This document shows, in pieces, positions 24,788 through 35,531 of a stretch of 64,000 bases of DNA. Both the position numbers and the translations under genes were made by a program. Source of the DNA: an uncultured Pelagibacteraceae bacterium (lineage in GTDB: Bacteria; Pseudomonadota; Alphaproteobacteria; Pelagibacterales; Pelagibacteraceae); assembly GCA_902603475.1 (NCBI GenBank), contig CACKUZ010000001.1, positions 1 to 64,000 on the forward strand, in the 5' to 3' direction. The notes beneath the pieces were generated by a model that was given only the letters and a program-made list of their open reading frames with translations, did no database searches and was not told the origin of the DNA. Within the stretch, counting starts at the first letter, position 1, and each line of letters begins with the position of its first letter.

Positions 24788-26161
24788 ATGACTTTAGTAA
24801 AAAAAATTAAAGATAAAAAAGTTAACTCTGAGTTTAATAAAGAATTTATTAAGGTAGTCACTGATAAGATTTCTTCTAATGATGCAGAATTTATTACCAA
24901 TTCGTTTAATGATATGCATCCAGCAGATGCTGCAGACATTATTGAACATTTAAGTGAAAAGGATAGAGAAGATTTAATTAAATTAAATAATTTTAAAGTT
25001 GATCCTGAAGTTTTTGTTGAACTTAATGAGTCAATACAATCAGAATTAATTGCTTATTTATCGTCAGAGTCCATTGTAAATATATTGAAAAACTTAGAGT
25101 CTGATGATGCCATTAAAATTTTAGAAAATGTTGATGAAAAAGATAAGAATACTATTTTAGGATCTCTTCCACCAAAGGACAGATTTGCTTTATTAGAAAG
25201 TTTAAGCTACCCAGAAGACTCAGCTGCACGAATAATGCAAAGAGAATTTACCGCCATTCCAAGCAATTGGTCAGTAGGTCAGACAATAGACTATTTAAGA
25301 GAAAATAAAGATTTACCTGAAGAGTTTCTAGAAATCTTTATTGTAGATGAGAACTTTAAGCCTATTGGAACTGTGCCATCTTCAAAAGTACTAAGAACTC
25401 CAAGAGAATCAAAAATGATGTCAATAATGTCTGAGTCTCAACTTTTAATACCTGTTGATATGGATAAAGAGGAAGTTGGAAATTTATTTGAAAATTATAA
25501 TTTAAGCTCTGCTGCAGTCACGGATAAAAATGATAAATTGGTTGGCATGATAGCTTATGATGATGTTTTAACTGTACTTAAAGAAGAAGCTGAAGAAGAT
25601 GCTTTAAGACTTGCTGGAGTAGGCGATGAAGAAATAACTGATGGTGTAATTACAAAAACTAAGCGAAGATTTAATTGGCTTTTATTAAATTTATTTACAG
25701 CCTTTTTAGCCACTTATTGTATTAGTTTATTCGGCGCTACCATAGAACAGATGGTTGTTTTAGCTTTTTTAATGCCTATTGTTGCGTCAATGGGCGGCAA
25801 TGCTGGTATGCAAACACTAGCCGTAACTGTAAGATCTTTAGCTACACAAGATTTAACAAAAAATAATTTTTCTAATAATATAATTAAAGAATTTAACATC
25901 GGTATTTTAAATGGAATTATCTTTGCAATTATAAGTTCAGTAATTGTTTATTTCTGGTTTAATGACATTCAACTTGCATTAATAATATCAATATCAATGG
26001 TTTTAACTATGATAGTTGCTGGACTTTTTGGAATTTTAATACCAGTAACTCTAAAAAAAATGAATATAGATCCTGCTATTTCCTCAAGTGTTTTTGTGAC
26101 TACAATTACAGATGTAATAGGTTTTGTTTCTTTTTTAGGTGTTGGCGCTTATTTCTTATAA
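24788..26161 (+). CDS. mgtE: magnesium transporter MgtE
   Basis: N-terminal MgtE domain, CBS pair, PIVASMGGNAGMQTLAVTVRSLA. Confidence 0.95.
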   Translation: MTLVKKIKDKKVNSEFNKEFIKVVTDKISSNDAEFITNSFNDMHPADAADIIEHLSEKDREDLIKLNNFKVDPEVFVELNESIQSELIAYLSSESIVNILKNLESDDAIKILENVDEKDKNTILGSLPPKDRFALLESLSYPEDSAARIMQREFTAIPSNWSVGQTIDYLRENKDLPEEFLEIFIVDENFKPIGTVPSSKVLRTPRESKMMSIMSESQLLIPVDMDKEEVGNLFENYNLSSAAVTDKNDKLVGMIAYDDVLTVLKEEAEEDALRLAGVGDEEITDGVITKTKRRFNWLLLNLFTAFLATYCISLFGATIEQMVVLAFLMPIVASMGGNAGMQTLAVTVRSLATQDLTKNNFSNNIIKEFNIGILNGIIFAIISSVIVYFWFNDIQLALIISISMVLTMIVAGLFGILIPVTLKKMNIDPAISSSVFVTTITDVIGFVSFLGVGAYFL

Positions 26162-26974
26162 CTAATAATTATCAATTAATCTAACATTGTCTATTTTATA
26201 AGCAACAAAAAGCCTATATTTATTTTTGAAATTATTAAGCTTTAAATTCTTTTCGTCTCTAAATTCTAAATAATCTATTTTTATATTGTATTTTTTTTCT
26301 AATTCTTTTTTGTAATCAGGTAAATTAAAGGCTAATTTAGAACCATGTAATTTTGATTTATACTTTAATTTTTTTAAAAATAATGCAATTTCTGAGGCTT
26401 TTTTAAAGGATCTCTTTTTTAATAATCTGTTTCGTGTTGATAACGCAATTTTATTATTTATTCTGATAGTTGGGCATGAATTAACACGTACTTTAAATTT
26501 TTTTGATAGGAATTTTTTTATTAGATATAACTGCTGATAATCTTTTTCACCCATATATAAATCTTTTGATTTAATAATGGTCAGTAATCTATTCATAACA
26601 TTTAGAACACCCTCAAAATGACCAACTCTAAATTTCGCACATAAAATCTTGTCTTTTTTTTTTAAATTAAATTTCTTAGCTTTAAATTTGTAAATATCTT
26701 TGGAATTAGGTGTGAATAAATATTCTACATTTAATTTTTTTAATATAGCAATATCATTCTGAATATTTCTTGGATATTTCTCAAAATCATCTTTTTTATT
26801 GAATTGAGTAGGATTCACAAAAATACTTACAATAGTCATTCTTTTTTTATTTTGTGAAGCTTTTATTAAGGATTTATGACCCTCATGTATTCCACCCATG
26901 GTAGGCACAAATCCAATATTTTTATAGTTTTTAATCTCTTTATTTAAATCAAAAATGCTTGTAATTATTTTCAT
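26162..26974 (-). CDS. panC: pantoate--beta-alanine ligase
   Basis: GFVPTMGGIHEGHKSLI; SIFVNPTQFN; GEKDYQQLYLIK. Confidence 0.95.
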   Translation of the reverse strand: MKIITSIFDLNKEIKNYKNIGFVPTMGGIHEGHKSLIKASQNKKRMTIVSIFVNPTQFNKKDDFEKYPRNIQNDIAILKKLNVEYLFTPNSKDIYKFKAKKFNLKKKDKILCAKFRVGHFEGVLNVMNRLLTIIKSKDLYMGEKDYQQLYLIKKFLSKKFKVRVNSCPTIRINNKIALSTRNRLLKKRSFKKASEIALFLKKLKYKSKLHGSKLAFNLPDYKKELEKKYNIKIDYLEFRDEKNLKLNNFKNKYRLFVAYKIDNVRLIDNY

Positions 26975-27008
26975 TTTCTTAATATATGTTTATAAATAAA
27001 TTATCTTT

Positions 27009-27824
27009 ATGATTAAACAAGCCATAATTCCACTAGCTGGATTAGGAACAAGACTTTTGCCATTGACTAGTGTCTTTGCTAAAGAGTTATTACCTATAAA
27101 TGGCAAGCCTGGAATTGAATATATTCTTGATGAGTGCATAGATGCTGGAATTACAGAAATAATTTTCATTATTTCCAAAAAAAAGGAAATGATAAAGAAA
27201 TATTTTTATAATGACATTTTTTATAAATCATTAATCAAAAAGAAAAAAGATCCAAGAATAATTAAAGAATATAAAAAAATTTTACAGTATAAAAAAAAAA
27301 TCAAATTTGTTTATCAAAACAAACCCTTAGGAACTGGAGACGCTGTTTTAAAAACCAAAAAATTTATTAAAAATAAATATTTTTTAATGCTTCTTCCAGA
27401 TGACTTAATTATGAAAAAGAATTGCTCAAAAGATATGATTAAAATACATAAAAAATATAAAGCCTCTGTAATGGCTAGTATGACAGTCAGGAAAAATAAT
27501 GTAAATCGCTGGGGTATATATTCTTCATCCAAAAAACTTAATAATCAGAATTTTATAATTTCAGATGTTATTGAAAAACCAAACACTAAAGAAGCTCCAT
27601 CAAATAACGCTGTAATTGGAAGATATATACTGTGCAAGGATATATTTAAAATTCTTAAAAAACAAAAAAAAGGCAAAGGTGGCGAGATTCATATTACTGA
27701 CTCAATTAAAACAATGATTGATAATAAATCACTATTCATTGGTCATAAATTTTCAGGAAAATATTTAGATTGTGGTTCTATGAGTGGTTATATTAATTCA
27801 ACGTTAGAAATTGCAAAATTATGA
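27009..27824 (+). CDS. galU: UTP--glucose-1-phosphate uridylyltransferase
   Basis: QAIIPLAGLGTRLLPLTSVFAKELLPINGKPGIEYILDE. Confidence 0.94.
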   Translation: MIKQAIIPLAGLGTRLLPLTSVFAKELLPINGKPGIEYILDECIDAGITEIIFIISKKKEMIKKYFYNDIFYKSLIKKKKDPRIIKEYKKILQYKKKIKFVYQNKPLGTGDAVLKTKKFIKNKYFLMLLPDDLIMKKNCSKDMIKIHKKYKASVMASMTVRKNNVNRWGIYSSSKKLNNQNFIISDVIEKPNTKEAPSNNAVIGRYILCKDIFKILKKQKKGKGGEIHITDSIKTMIDNKSLFIGHKFSGKYLDCGSMSGYINSTLEIAKL

Positions 27825-29116
27825 AAATATGTGTGATTGGATCAGGTTATGTGGGATTAGTCAGTGGCGCATGTTTTGCTGAACTTGGTAACAATGTCAT
27901 TTGCGTAGACAAAAACCTAAGTAAAATATCTAATCTAAAGAAAGCAGTAATTCCAATTTATGAACCAGGACTAGAAGAATTAATTCAAAGAAATGTAAAG
28001 CAAAAAAGACTTCAATTTTCAATAAATATATCAAAGTCAATTATAAAATCAGATATTATATTTATATGTGTTGGCACTCCAACAAAAATTAAATCTAACG
28101 AAGCAGATCTAAAATATATATTTCAAGTAGTAAAAGATTTAAAAAAGAATTTAAATAAATATAAAATAATTGTTACTAAATCTACAGTACCAGTAACTAC
28201 TTGTGACAAAATTCAAAAATTATTAACAACTAAAACAAATAAAAAATTATTCGACGTTGTTTCGAATCCAGAATTTTTAAGGGAAGGTGAAGCTATCAGG
28301 GATTTTATGTATCCTGATCGAATTGTAGTTGGAACAAATAGCAATAAGGCTAATAATGTTTTAAAAAATTTATATTCTCCAATAATTAAAAAAAAGGGTA
28401 GATATTTTAATACATCAAGACGTGCAGCAGAGGTTATAAAATATGCAGCTAATGCATTTCTAGCAACAAAAATTACATTTATTAATGAAATTGCAAATTT
28501 ATGTGAAAAACTTAACGTGGACGTTACCGATGTTTCGTTAGGCATAGGAACTGATGAAAGAATTGGAGCAAGATTTTTAAGAGCAGGACCAGGTTACGGT
28601 GGTTCTTGTTTTCCAAAAGATACACGTGCTTTAATTTCTACCTCAAAAAAATTTAAAACTAATTTATCTATAGTCAAATCAACTATTAACTCTAATGAAA
28701 ATAGGCACAAATATTTATTAACTAAAATTAAAGAAATATTAAATAATAATCTCAAAAGCAAGAAAATTACTTTTTTGGGTGTTACTTTCAAGGCTGGTAC
28801 TGATGATATGAGGGACTCAGCATCTCTAAAATTAATTCCATATTTGTTAAAAAAAGGTTCAATAGTTTCTTACTATGAACCTACAGGAATTAAAAAAGAA
28901 TTTGATAAAAAAAAAGTAGTTTATTTTAATAATATTAAAGATGCATGTAAAAATAGTGACCTTTTAATTATTCATACGGAGTGGAATGAGTTTAAACAAC
29001 TAAACTTTAATAGGTTGAAAAATAAAAAAAAATTTAAGATTTATGATTTAAGAAATCTATATTCACCCAAAAAAATGAAAAATAAAAATATTGATTACTT
29101 TAGCGTAGGTAGATAA
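27821..29116 (+). CDS. ugd: UDP-glucose 6-dehydrogenase
   Basis: MKICVIGSGYVGLVSGACFAELG; GPGYGGSCFPKDTRAL; FKAGTDDMRDSASL. Confidence 0.94.
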   Translation: MKICVIGSGYVGLVSGACFAELGNNVICVDKNLSKISNLKKAVIPIYEPGLEELIQRNVKQKRLQFSINISKSIIKSDIIFICVGTPTKIKSNEADLKYIFQVVKDLKKNLNKYKIIVTKSTVPVTTCDKIQKLLTTKTNKKLFDVVSNPEFLREGEAIRDFMYPDRIVVGTNSNKANNVLKNLYSPIIKKKGRYFNTSRRAAEVIKYAANAFLATKITFINEIANLCEKLNVDVTDVSLGIGTDERIGARFLRAGPGYGGSCFPKDTRALISTSKKFKTNLSIVKSTINSNENRHKYLLTKIKEILNNNLKSKKITFLGVTFKAGTDDMRDSASLKLIPYLLKKGSIVSYYEPTGIKKEFDKKKVVYFNNIKDACKNSDLLIIHTEWNEFKQLNFNRLKNKKKFKIYDLRNLYSPKKMKNKNIDYFSVGR

Positions 29117-29578
29117 TTAATTAATTTCAAATATTGCATCAACCTCAACCGCAACACCTAAAGGCAAACTATTAGTACTTACTGCTGCACGTGTGTGTGT
29201 ACCATTATTACCAAAGACATCTTTAATTAAGTCTGATGCACCATTAATTACTTTTGGTTGTTCGATAAAGTCGTCAGTTGAATTAACAAAACCTGTTAAT
29301 TTAATGCATGATTTAATTTTTGATAAATCATCTGAGCATGCTTTTTTAGCCTGAGAAATTATATTTAATGCACATCTTTGTGCTGCTTTGTAAGCTTGTT
29401 CTGTATTAAAGTCTTTTCCGACTTTCCCCTTTATTAATTTGCCATCAGCATCGATTGATATTTGTCCAGAAATATAAAGTAAATTTCCAGAAATTTTTGT
29501 AGCAACATATGAACCAACTGGATCAGTTGCTTTAGGCAAAACTAAACCCATTTCTTTTAATTTTGTATCAATAGACAT
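29117..29578 (-). CDS. RidA/YjgF family protein
   Basis: GNLLYISGQISIDADGKLIKGKVG; HTRAAVSTNSLPLGVAVEVDAIFE. Confidence 0.85.
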   Translation of the reverse strand: MSIDTKLKEMGLVLPKATDPVGSYVATKISGNLLYISGQISIDADGKLIKGKVGKDFNTEQAYKAAQRCALNIISQAKKACSDDLSKIKSCIKLTGFVNSTDDFIEQPKVINGASDLIKDVFGNNGTHTRAAVSTNSLPLGVAVEVDAIFEIN

Positions 29579-32139
29579 TATTTACCTTTCTTTTTCTTTT
29601 TATTCTTATCGTACTCTTTTCTTTTCTCAATTAAAATAAGAGCCTCCTCCATTGTTAATTCAATTGGGTCTTTTTCTTCAGGTATAGTAGCGTTTAATGA
29701 TTTGTATTTAACATACGGCCCATATTGACCTTTCATAATTCTTACTGGTTTTTTATCTTCGGGGTGCTCACCGAGATCCTTAATCAAAGATGATGAAATT
29801 CTTCCAGGTTTTGCCTCAGCTATTAGAGTTACGGCTCTATTAAGACCAATACTAAATATTTCTTCAACATTTTCTAAACGTGCAGATTTATTTTCACACT
29901 TTAAATAAGGCCCAAAACGACCAACATTTACAGTAATATCTTTGTCATTTTCTGGATTTTTACCTAAACTAATTGGAAGTGAACATAAATACTTAGCTCT
30001 ATCTAAATCTATATTTTTAACATCAATTCCCTTGGGTATAGATACATTTTTAAAATTATTTTCTTCTTTTTTTAATTTTTTCTTTTTCTTGTACTTTTCT
30101 TCAACATCTTCAATTTCTTTCTCATATTGAAGATAGGGACCAAATCTTCCATTTTTTAAATATATGTCTTTACCGCTGTCATTTTGACCAATAAATTTTG
30201 GTTCTGCCAAAGTCAATTGTTGAGCTGCTTTAGACTTTGAAAGAGGTCTTGTAAATTTACAATCTGGATAATTTGAACATCCAATAAAAGCACCACCACG
30301 AAAACTATTTTTTAAACTTAATTGACCACTATCACAAAGATTACATTTTCTATTTATTTTTCCATCTTTGTCGACTTCAAATATTAATGAGCCTAAACTT
30401 TCGTTAAGCATATCTAAGACTTCTCTAGTACGTTTTTCTTTAACGTCCAATACATTTAAATTAAAATCTCTCCAAAATTCCTCCAAGACTTTAATCCAAT
30501 TTTCTTTGCCTGCTGTTATATCGTCTAATTGATTTTCCAATTTTGCAGTAAAATCATAATCCACATATTTTGAAAATAATTTTTCAAGAAAAGCAGAGAG
30601 TAACTTACCTCTATCTGTTGGAAAAAATCTTTTATTTTCTATATCTGCATAACCTCTATTTGAAATAACTGATATGATACTAGCATATGTTGAAGGTCTT
30701 CCAATTCCCAATTCCTCCAACTTTTTAACAAGACTTGCTTCCGAATATCTTGGTGGTGGTTGAGTGAAATGTTGTTCATCTGTAAAATCTTTAAACTCTA
30801 CTTCACCTTTGTCAACTTCAGGTAATATGTTCTCATCTTCTTTATTTTCATCTAATCTTGAAACCTTTAAAAAACCATCGAATTTTAAAGTTGAACCACT
30901 AGCCTTACATATATTTTTATTATCCTCGGATGTTATTGTTATAGTTTTTCTATCAAATTTTGCAGACTCCATTTGTGACGATAATGATCTTGACCATATC
31001 AAGTTATAAAGTTTGTATTGATCTGTGCTTAAATATTTTTTCATATCTTCAGGCACTCTATTAATTTCCGTTGGTCTAATAGCTTCATGTGCTTCTTGTG
31101 CATTTTTTGCCTTTTTACCTGAATAGTTTAAAGGGGAGGGTGGCAAGTATATTTCACCATAATTCTGAGTAATAAAATTTCTAAAAGTTGACACAGCGTC
31201 CTTTGATATATTGGTTCCATCTGTACGCATATAAGTAATTAATCCAACGGTTTCTCCATCAATATCTATACCCTGATAAAGTCTTTGCGCAATTTGCATT
31301 GTTCTAGAGGCTCCAAAACCCAATTTACTAGATGATGTTTGTTGCAAAGTTGAAGTAGTGAAAGGACCTGAAGGGTTTCGTGTATAAATTTTAGATAGTA
31401 TGTCTGTAATATTATATTTTTTATTTTTAATTAAATCTAAAGCATTATTAATATCTTCTTTATTTTTAAATGAAAATTTTTCAATTTTTTTACCATCTAA
31501 TTGAGTAATAGATGTATTTATATTTAGATTTTCCTTTGTTAAGAAATTTAGGTTAAGTGTCCAAAATTCTTCTGGTTTAAAAACTTCTATTTCATGTTCT
31601 CTCTCAGTTAACAATCTAAGAGCAACAGACTGAACTCTTCCTGCTGACTTAGATCCTGGTAATTTTGTCCATAAAATTGGCGATATATTAAAACCTACTA
31701 AATAGTCTAGCGCTCTTCTTGCCATATAGGCATCTACAAGTTCATTTTCTATTTTTCTTGGATTGTCTATTCCGTTTGTTACAGCTTTTTTTGTAATTTC
31801 ATTAAAAACTACACGTTCTACTTTTTTATCTTTTAGAAGTTTTTTTTCATTTAAAAATTCTTTGACATGCCAAGCAATTGCTTCACCTTCTCGATCTGGG
31901 TCAGTAGCTAAAATAATTTTTTCTGAATTTTTTACAGTATCTGTAATTTCTTTTAAATATTTTTTTGAGAAACTGTCCACTTCCCAAATCATTTTAAAAG
32001 AATTTTCTGGATCAACAGAACCATTTTTTGATGGAAGGTCCCTAATATGACCATAACTTGCTAACACTGTGTAATCAGAACCTAAATATTTGTTTATAGT
32101 TTTAGCTTTTGCGGGACTTTCAACAATTACAAGATTCAT
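29578..32139 (-). CDS. topA: DNA topoisomerase I
   Basis: MNLVIVESPAKAKTINKYLG; ITYMRTDGTNIS; GIGRPSTYASII; zinc finger CNLCDSGQL...CSNYPDC. Confidence 0.98.
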   Translation of the reverse strand: MNLVIVESPAKAKTINKYLGSDYTVLASYGHIRDLPSKNGSVDPENSFKMIWEVDSFSKKYLKEITDTVKNSEKIILATDPDREGEAIAWHVKEFLNEKKLLKDKKVERVVFNEITKKAVTNGIDNPRKIENELVDAYMARRALDYLVGFNISPILWTKLPGSKSAGRVQSVALRLLTEREHEIEVFKPEEFWTLNLNFLTKENLNINTSITQLDGKKIEKFSFKNKEDINNALDLIKNKKYNITDILSKIYTRNPSGPFTTSTLQQTSSSKLGFGASRTMQIAQRLYQGIDIDGETVGLITYMRTDGTNISKDAVSTFRNFITQNYGEIYLPPSPLNYSGKKAKNAQEAHEAIRPTEINRVPEDMKKYLSTDQYKLYNLIWSRSLSSQMESAKFDRKTITITSEDNKNICKASGSTLKFDGFLKVSRLDENKEDENILPEVDKGEVEFKDFTDEQHFTQPPPRYSEASLVKKLEELGIGRPSTYASIISVISNRGYADIENKRFFPTDRGKLLSAFLEKLFSKYVDYDFTAKLENQLDDITAGKENWIKVLEEFWRDFNLNVLDVKEKRTREVLDMLNESLGSLIFEVDKDGKINRKCNLCDSGQLSLKNSFRGGAFIGCSNYPDCKFTRPLSKSKAAQQLTLAEPKFIGQNDSGKDIYLKNGRFGPYLQYEKEIEDVEEKYKKKKKLKKEENNFKNVSIPKGIDVKNIDLDRAKYLCSLPISLGKNPENDKDITVNVGRFGPYLKCENKSARLENVEEIFSIGLNRAVTLIAEAKPGRISSSLIKDLGEHPEDKKPVRIMKGQYGPYVKYKSLNATIPEEKDPIELTMEEALILIEKRKEYDKNKKKKKGK

Positions 32140-32176
32140 AATTAGTCAAACTACTTATAACTATTAATCTGTCAAA

Positions 32177-32752
32177 TTAATAAATTTTACTCTTAGTTTC
32201 TTCTTTGTTTATTAATCTTTTTATATTTTCTCTATGTGTATAAAAAATTAGAACAAACATTATTATATAAAAAAATATATTACCTTGATTAATGATTAAT
32301 AGGTAGATTGGAATTGAAATTGAAGCAATTAAAGAGGATAAAGATGAATATTTTGATATCAAAAAAGTTAAAATCCAAACAATTCCAAAAACTACCGCAT
32401 AATAAATATTTATTGAAATCAAAATTCCAACAAATGTTGCAACACCTTTACCACCCTTAAATTTTAACCAAATAGGGAACAAATGTCCTAAAAAAGCACA
32501 AAGCGCTGATATGTACATTAAATCAGGATAATTGATCTTTATGTAGATAACAGGTGCAACAGCTTTTGCTATATCTAATATAAGAGTCAAATAACCCAAT
32601 GACTTATTGCCAGTTCTCAAAACATTTGTAGCACCAATATTTCCTGATCCTACATTTCTAATATCTTTTTTAAGTAAAATTTTTGTGAATAGATATCCAA
32701 AAGGAATAGACCCAAATAGATAAGATATTAAAGCTGTTATTATATAATCCAT
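32177..32752 (-). CDS. plsY: glycerol-3-phosphate acyltransferase PlsY
   Basis: YLFGSIPFGYLFTKI; GSGNIGATNVLRTGNK; HLFPIWLKFKGGKGVATFVG. Confidence 0.96.
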   Translation of the reverse strand: MDYIITALISYLFGSIPFGYLFTKILLKKDIRNVGSGNIGATNVLRTGNKSLGYLTLILDIAKAVAPVIYIKINYPDLMYISALCAFLGHLFPIWLKFKGGKGVATFVGILISINIYYAVVFGIVWILTFLISKYSSLSSLIASISIPIYLLIINQGNIFFYIIMFVLIFYTHRENIKRLINKEETKSKIY

Positions 32753-34041
32753 TATTCAGATTTAAATAATTCTTCACCATTAACAAATGTGCTTATTACT
32801 TTACCTTGAAGTTTTTTGTCTTCAATTGGGGTGTTTTTTGATTTTGATATTAATTTATCTTTTTTAACAACCCATGGCTTATTAATATCTACAATACAAA
32901 AATCAGCATCATTTCCTATTGATAAATTGCCTTTATTTATTTTAAGTATTTCTGCTGGCTTAGATGTTAAAGCTTTTATTATAGTTTCCAACTCTACTGA
33001 TCCATTATGATATAATTCTAAGCTTAACGGTAATAAAGTTTCAATTCCTGAGGCGCCAGTTTCAGCTTGAGCAAAAGTTAATCTTTTATTTTCTTCATCC
33101 TCTGGTTTGTGATCAGAAACAATAACGTCAATTGTTTCATCATTTAATCCTTGAACTAATGCATTCCTATCAGTCTCTGTTCTTAAAGGAGGTGATAATT
33201 TTAAAAAAGTTTTAAAATCACCAATGTCATTTTCATTTAATGATAAATTGTTTATAGAAACACCACAGCTGAAGTTTACTTTATTCTTTCTTTCTCTGAT
33301 TATATTTACAGAGTTTGCGGATGAAATCTGTGCAATATGGTACCTACAATTATTATATTCAAGTAATGTTAAGTCTCTTTCTATAATTAATAATTCTGCA
33401 CTTATTGGAATCCCTTGTAGACCAAGTTTTGTTGCTATGATGCCATCATTAATCATTCCATCTTTTGATAATTCTGCATCTTCAGCATGTTGTATTACCA
33501 AGGATTTTAAATCTGATGCTGAACTCATAATCCTATTCATAATTCTTGGATTTTGAATTGTTTTTACTCCATCTGTGAAACCTATTATCCCTTTACTCTG
33601 TAATAATCCAAATTCAGTCATATTTTCTCCCTCTGCATTTACTGTTAATGCAGCTGTTGGATAAATATTAATTTTAGATTTATCTCTTCCTCTTCTTTTA
33701 AGAAAATCAACTATTGAAACATTATCAATTACTGGGTTTGTATTAGGCATTGTAACAACTGATGTTACACCACCTGATAAGGCAGCCTCGCTAAGCGTTC
33801 TAAAATTCTCTTTATATTCATATCCTGGTTCACCCACAAAAACCCTCATGTCAACAATACCTGGAAATATATATTTTTCATTTAAATCGATTACTTTTTC
33901 TCTAGATGGAATGTTATTGGTATTTACTTTTTTTCCGACAGCTTCAATTTTACCATTTTCTCCAATTATTATTCCTCCAATTTCATTCAAGGAATTATAA
34001 GGGTCAATTATGTTTGCATTTATAAAGTATTTTTTTTTCAT
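32752..34041 (-). CDS. pyrC: dihydroorotase homologue (PyrC-like, HxH metal site lost, probably non-catalytic)
   Basis: Dihydroorotase fold sequence next to pyrB; VDMRVFVGEPGYEYKENF where HxH is expected; VSDHKPEDEENK. Confidence 0.88.
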   Translation of the reverse strand: MKKKYFINANIIDPYNSLNEIGGIIIGENGKIEAVGKKVNTNNIPSREKVIDLNEKYIFPGIVDMRVFVGEPGYEYKENFRTLSEAALSGGVTSVVTMPNTNPVIDNVSIVDFLKRRGRDKSKINIYPTAALTVNAEGENMTEFGLLQSKGIIGFTDGVKTIQNPRIMNRIMSSASDLKSLVIQHAEDAELSKDGMINDGIIATKLGLQGIPISAELLIIERDLTLLEYNNCRYHIAQISSANSVNIIRERKNKVNFSCGVSINNLSLNENDIGDFKTFLKLSPPLRTETDRNALVQGLNDETIDVIVSDHKPEDEENKRLTFAQAETGASGIETLLPLSLELYHNGSVELETIIKALTSKPAEILKINKGNLSIGNDADFCIVDINKPWVVKKDKLISKSKNTPIEDKKLQGKVISTFVNGEELFKSE

Positions 34042-34983
34042 TTATTCACAAAAAATCTTTAAACAGGCCATCCTTACTGCTACGCCTAATTCAACTTGTT
34101 CTTTTATTACACTTTTGTTTATATCGTCTGCTAAGTTTGTATCAATTTCAATTCCTCTATTCATCGGTCCTGGATGCATTATTAAAGCATCCTCTTTAGC
34201 ATATTGAATTTTATCAGGAGTTAATCCATAATACTCATAGTATTCTCTGTTGGATGATAGAAACGAGCTTGACATTCTTTCGTTCTGTAATCTTAACATC
34301 ATTACTATGTCACAATCTTTAACTCCTTTTTTCATATCAGAAAAAATATTTACACCAAATTTTTCAATTTCATTTGGCATCAAATTTGTAGGGGCCACAA
34401 TATTCACTTCTGCACCCAACATGTTTAGAAGATAAATATTTGATCTTGCCACTCTTGAATGTAGTATATCTCCACATATTGCAATTTTAAGACCTTCTAT
34501 TTTTTTTCTTCTATTTATAATTGTCAAAGCATCCAATAATGCTTGTGTGGGATGTTCTCTTCTACCATCTCCTGCATTTAGCACTGCACAATTAACTTTT
34601 TGAGATAGAAGGTTACAAGCCCCTGAGTCTTGATGTCTTATTACAATTATATCTGGGTGCATTGCATTTAAGGTCATTGCTGTATCAATTAACGTTTCAC
34701 CTTTTTTGATAGCAGAATTTGTAATATTCATTGACATTACATCTGCACCTAATCTTTTTCCTGCTAATTCGAATGAACTCTGTGTTCTTGTTGATGGTTC
34801 AAAAAATAAATTTATTTGGGTTTTCCCTTTTAAAATATTAATTTTTTTATTTTTACTTTTATTTAATTCTATGAATTTAGAGGCTTCATTCAGAATAATG
34901 TTAACATCACTAACAGATAAATCCTGGATACCTAATAAATGTTTTTGGGATACTTTAATAGCTTTTTTGGATTTAGTTGCCAT
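34042..34983 (-). CDS. pyrB: aspartate carbamoyltransferase catalytic subunit
   Basis: [52 protein letters not shown]. Confidence 0.98.
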   Translation of the reverse strand: MATKSKKAIKVSQKHLLGIQDLSVSDVNIILNEASKFIELNKSKNKKINILKGKTQINLFFEPSTRTQSSFELAGKRLGADVMSMNITNSAIKKGETLIDTAMTLNAMHPDIIVIRHQDSGACNLLSQKVNCAVLNAGDGRREHPTQALLDALTIINRRKKIEGLKIAICGDILHSRVARSNIYLLNMLGAEVNIVAPTNLMPNEIEKFGVNIFSDMKKGVKDCDIVMMLRLQNERMSSSFLSSNREYYEYYGLTPDKIQYAKEDALIMHPGPMNRGIEIDTNLADDINKSVIKEQVELGVAVRMACLKIFCE

Positions 34984-35025
34984 TAAAATTAACTCTATAA
35001 CTATATAGTATTAACTATGCAACCA

Positions 35026-35481
35026 TTAATTTTGGATAAAATCTAAAGCACCTTGTAAAATAAAAGCTGCTGCAAACTTATCAATATCTTTCTGTTTTTT
35101 ACTGACATTTATATCTAATTCACTTGATAAATTAAAAGCACCAACAGTAGATAATCTTTCATCCCACAAAGACACAGGAATATCAAATTTATTTGAAATA
35201 TTGATTGCTGTATCTTTAGCTGATTGTGAAGATTTTCCGTAGGTGCCATCCATATTTATTGGATTACCTATAATAATTCCTTTTATGTCATTTTCTGTAA
35301 TAATACTTTCTAGTTCATCAATTAATTTACCTTGTTTAGATTTATCTAAGGTTTGGAGGGGAGTGGCAATTTTTTGATTATAATCACTAATGGCAATCCC
35401 AATCCTTTTTGTACCTAAATCTATACCCAATAATCTTGAACCACTTGATAATTTGTTTTTGAATTCATCAATTGTGATCAT
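35026..35481 (-). CDS. ruvX: Holliday junction resolvase-like RuvX/YqgF
   Basis: SRLLGIDLGTKRIGIAISD; PVSLWDERLSTVGA. Confidence 0.93.
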   Translation of the reverse strand: MITIDEFKNKLSSGSRLLGIDLGTKRIGIAISDYNQKIATPLQTLDKSKQGKLIDELESIITENDIKGIIIGNPINMDGTYGKSSQSAKDTAINISNKFDIPVSLWDERLSTVGAFNLSSELDINVSKKQKDIDKFAAAFILQGALDFIQN

Positions 35482-35531
35482 ATTGTATATTTTTAACTTA
35501 AGTGGTAGTTTGCGACATTATTTTTTACCAT

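Noticed and set aside
33224-33556. Plus-strand 110-aa ORF within pyrC-like gene (and similar plus ORFs inside topA and pyrB)
   Set aside because: Antisense to conserved CDS; Ser/Phe/Leu-rich translation typical of reversed AT-rich genes.
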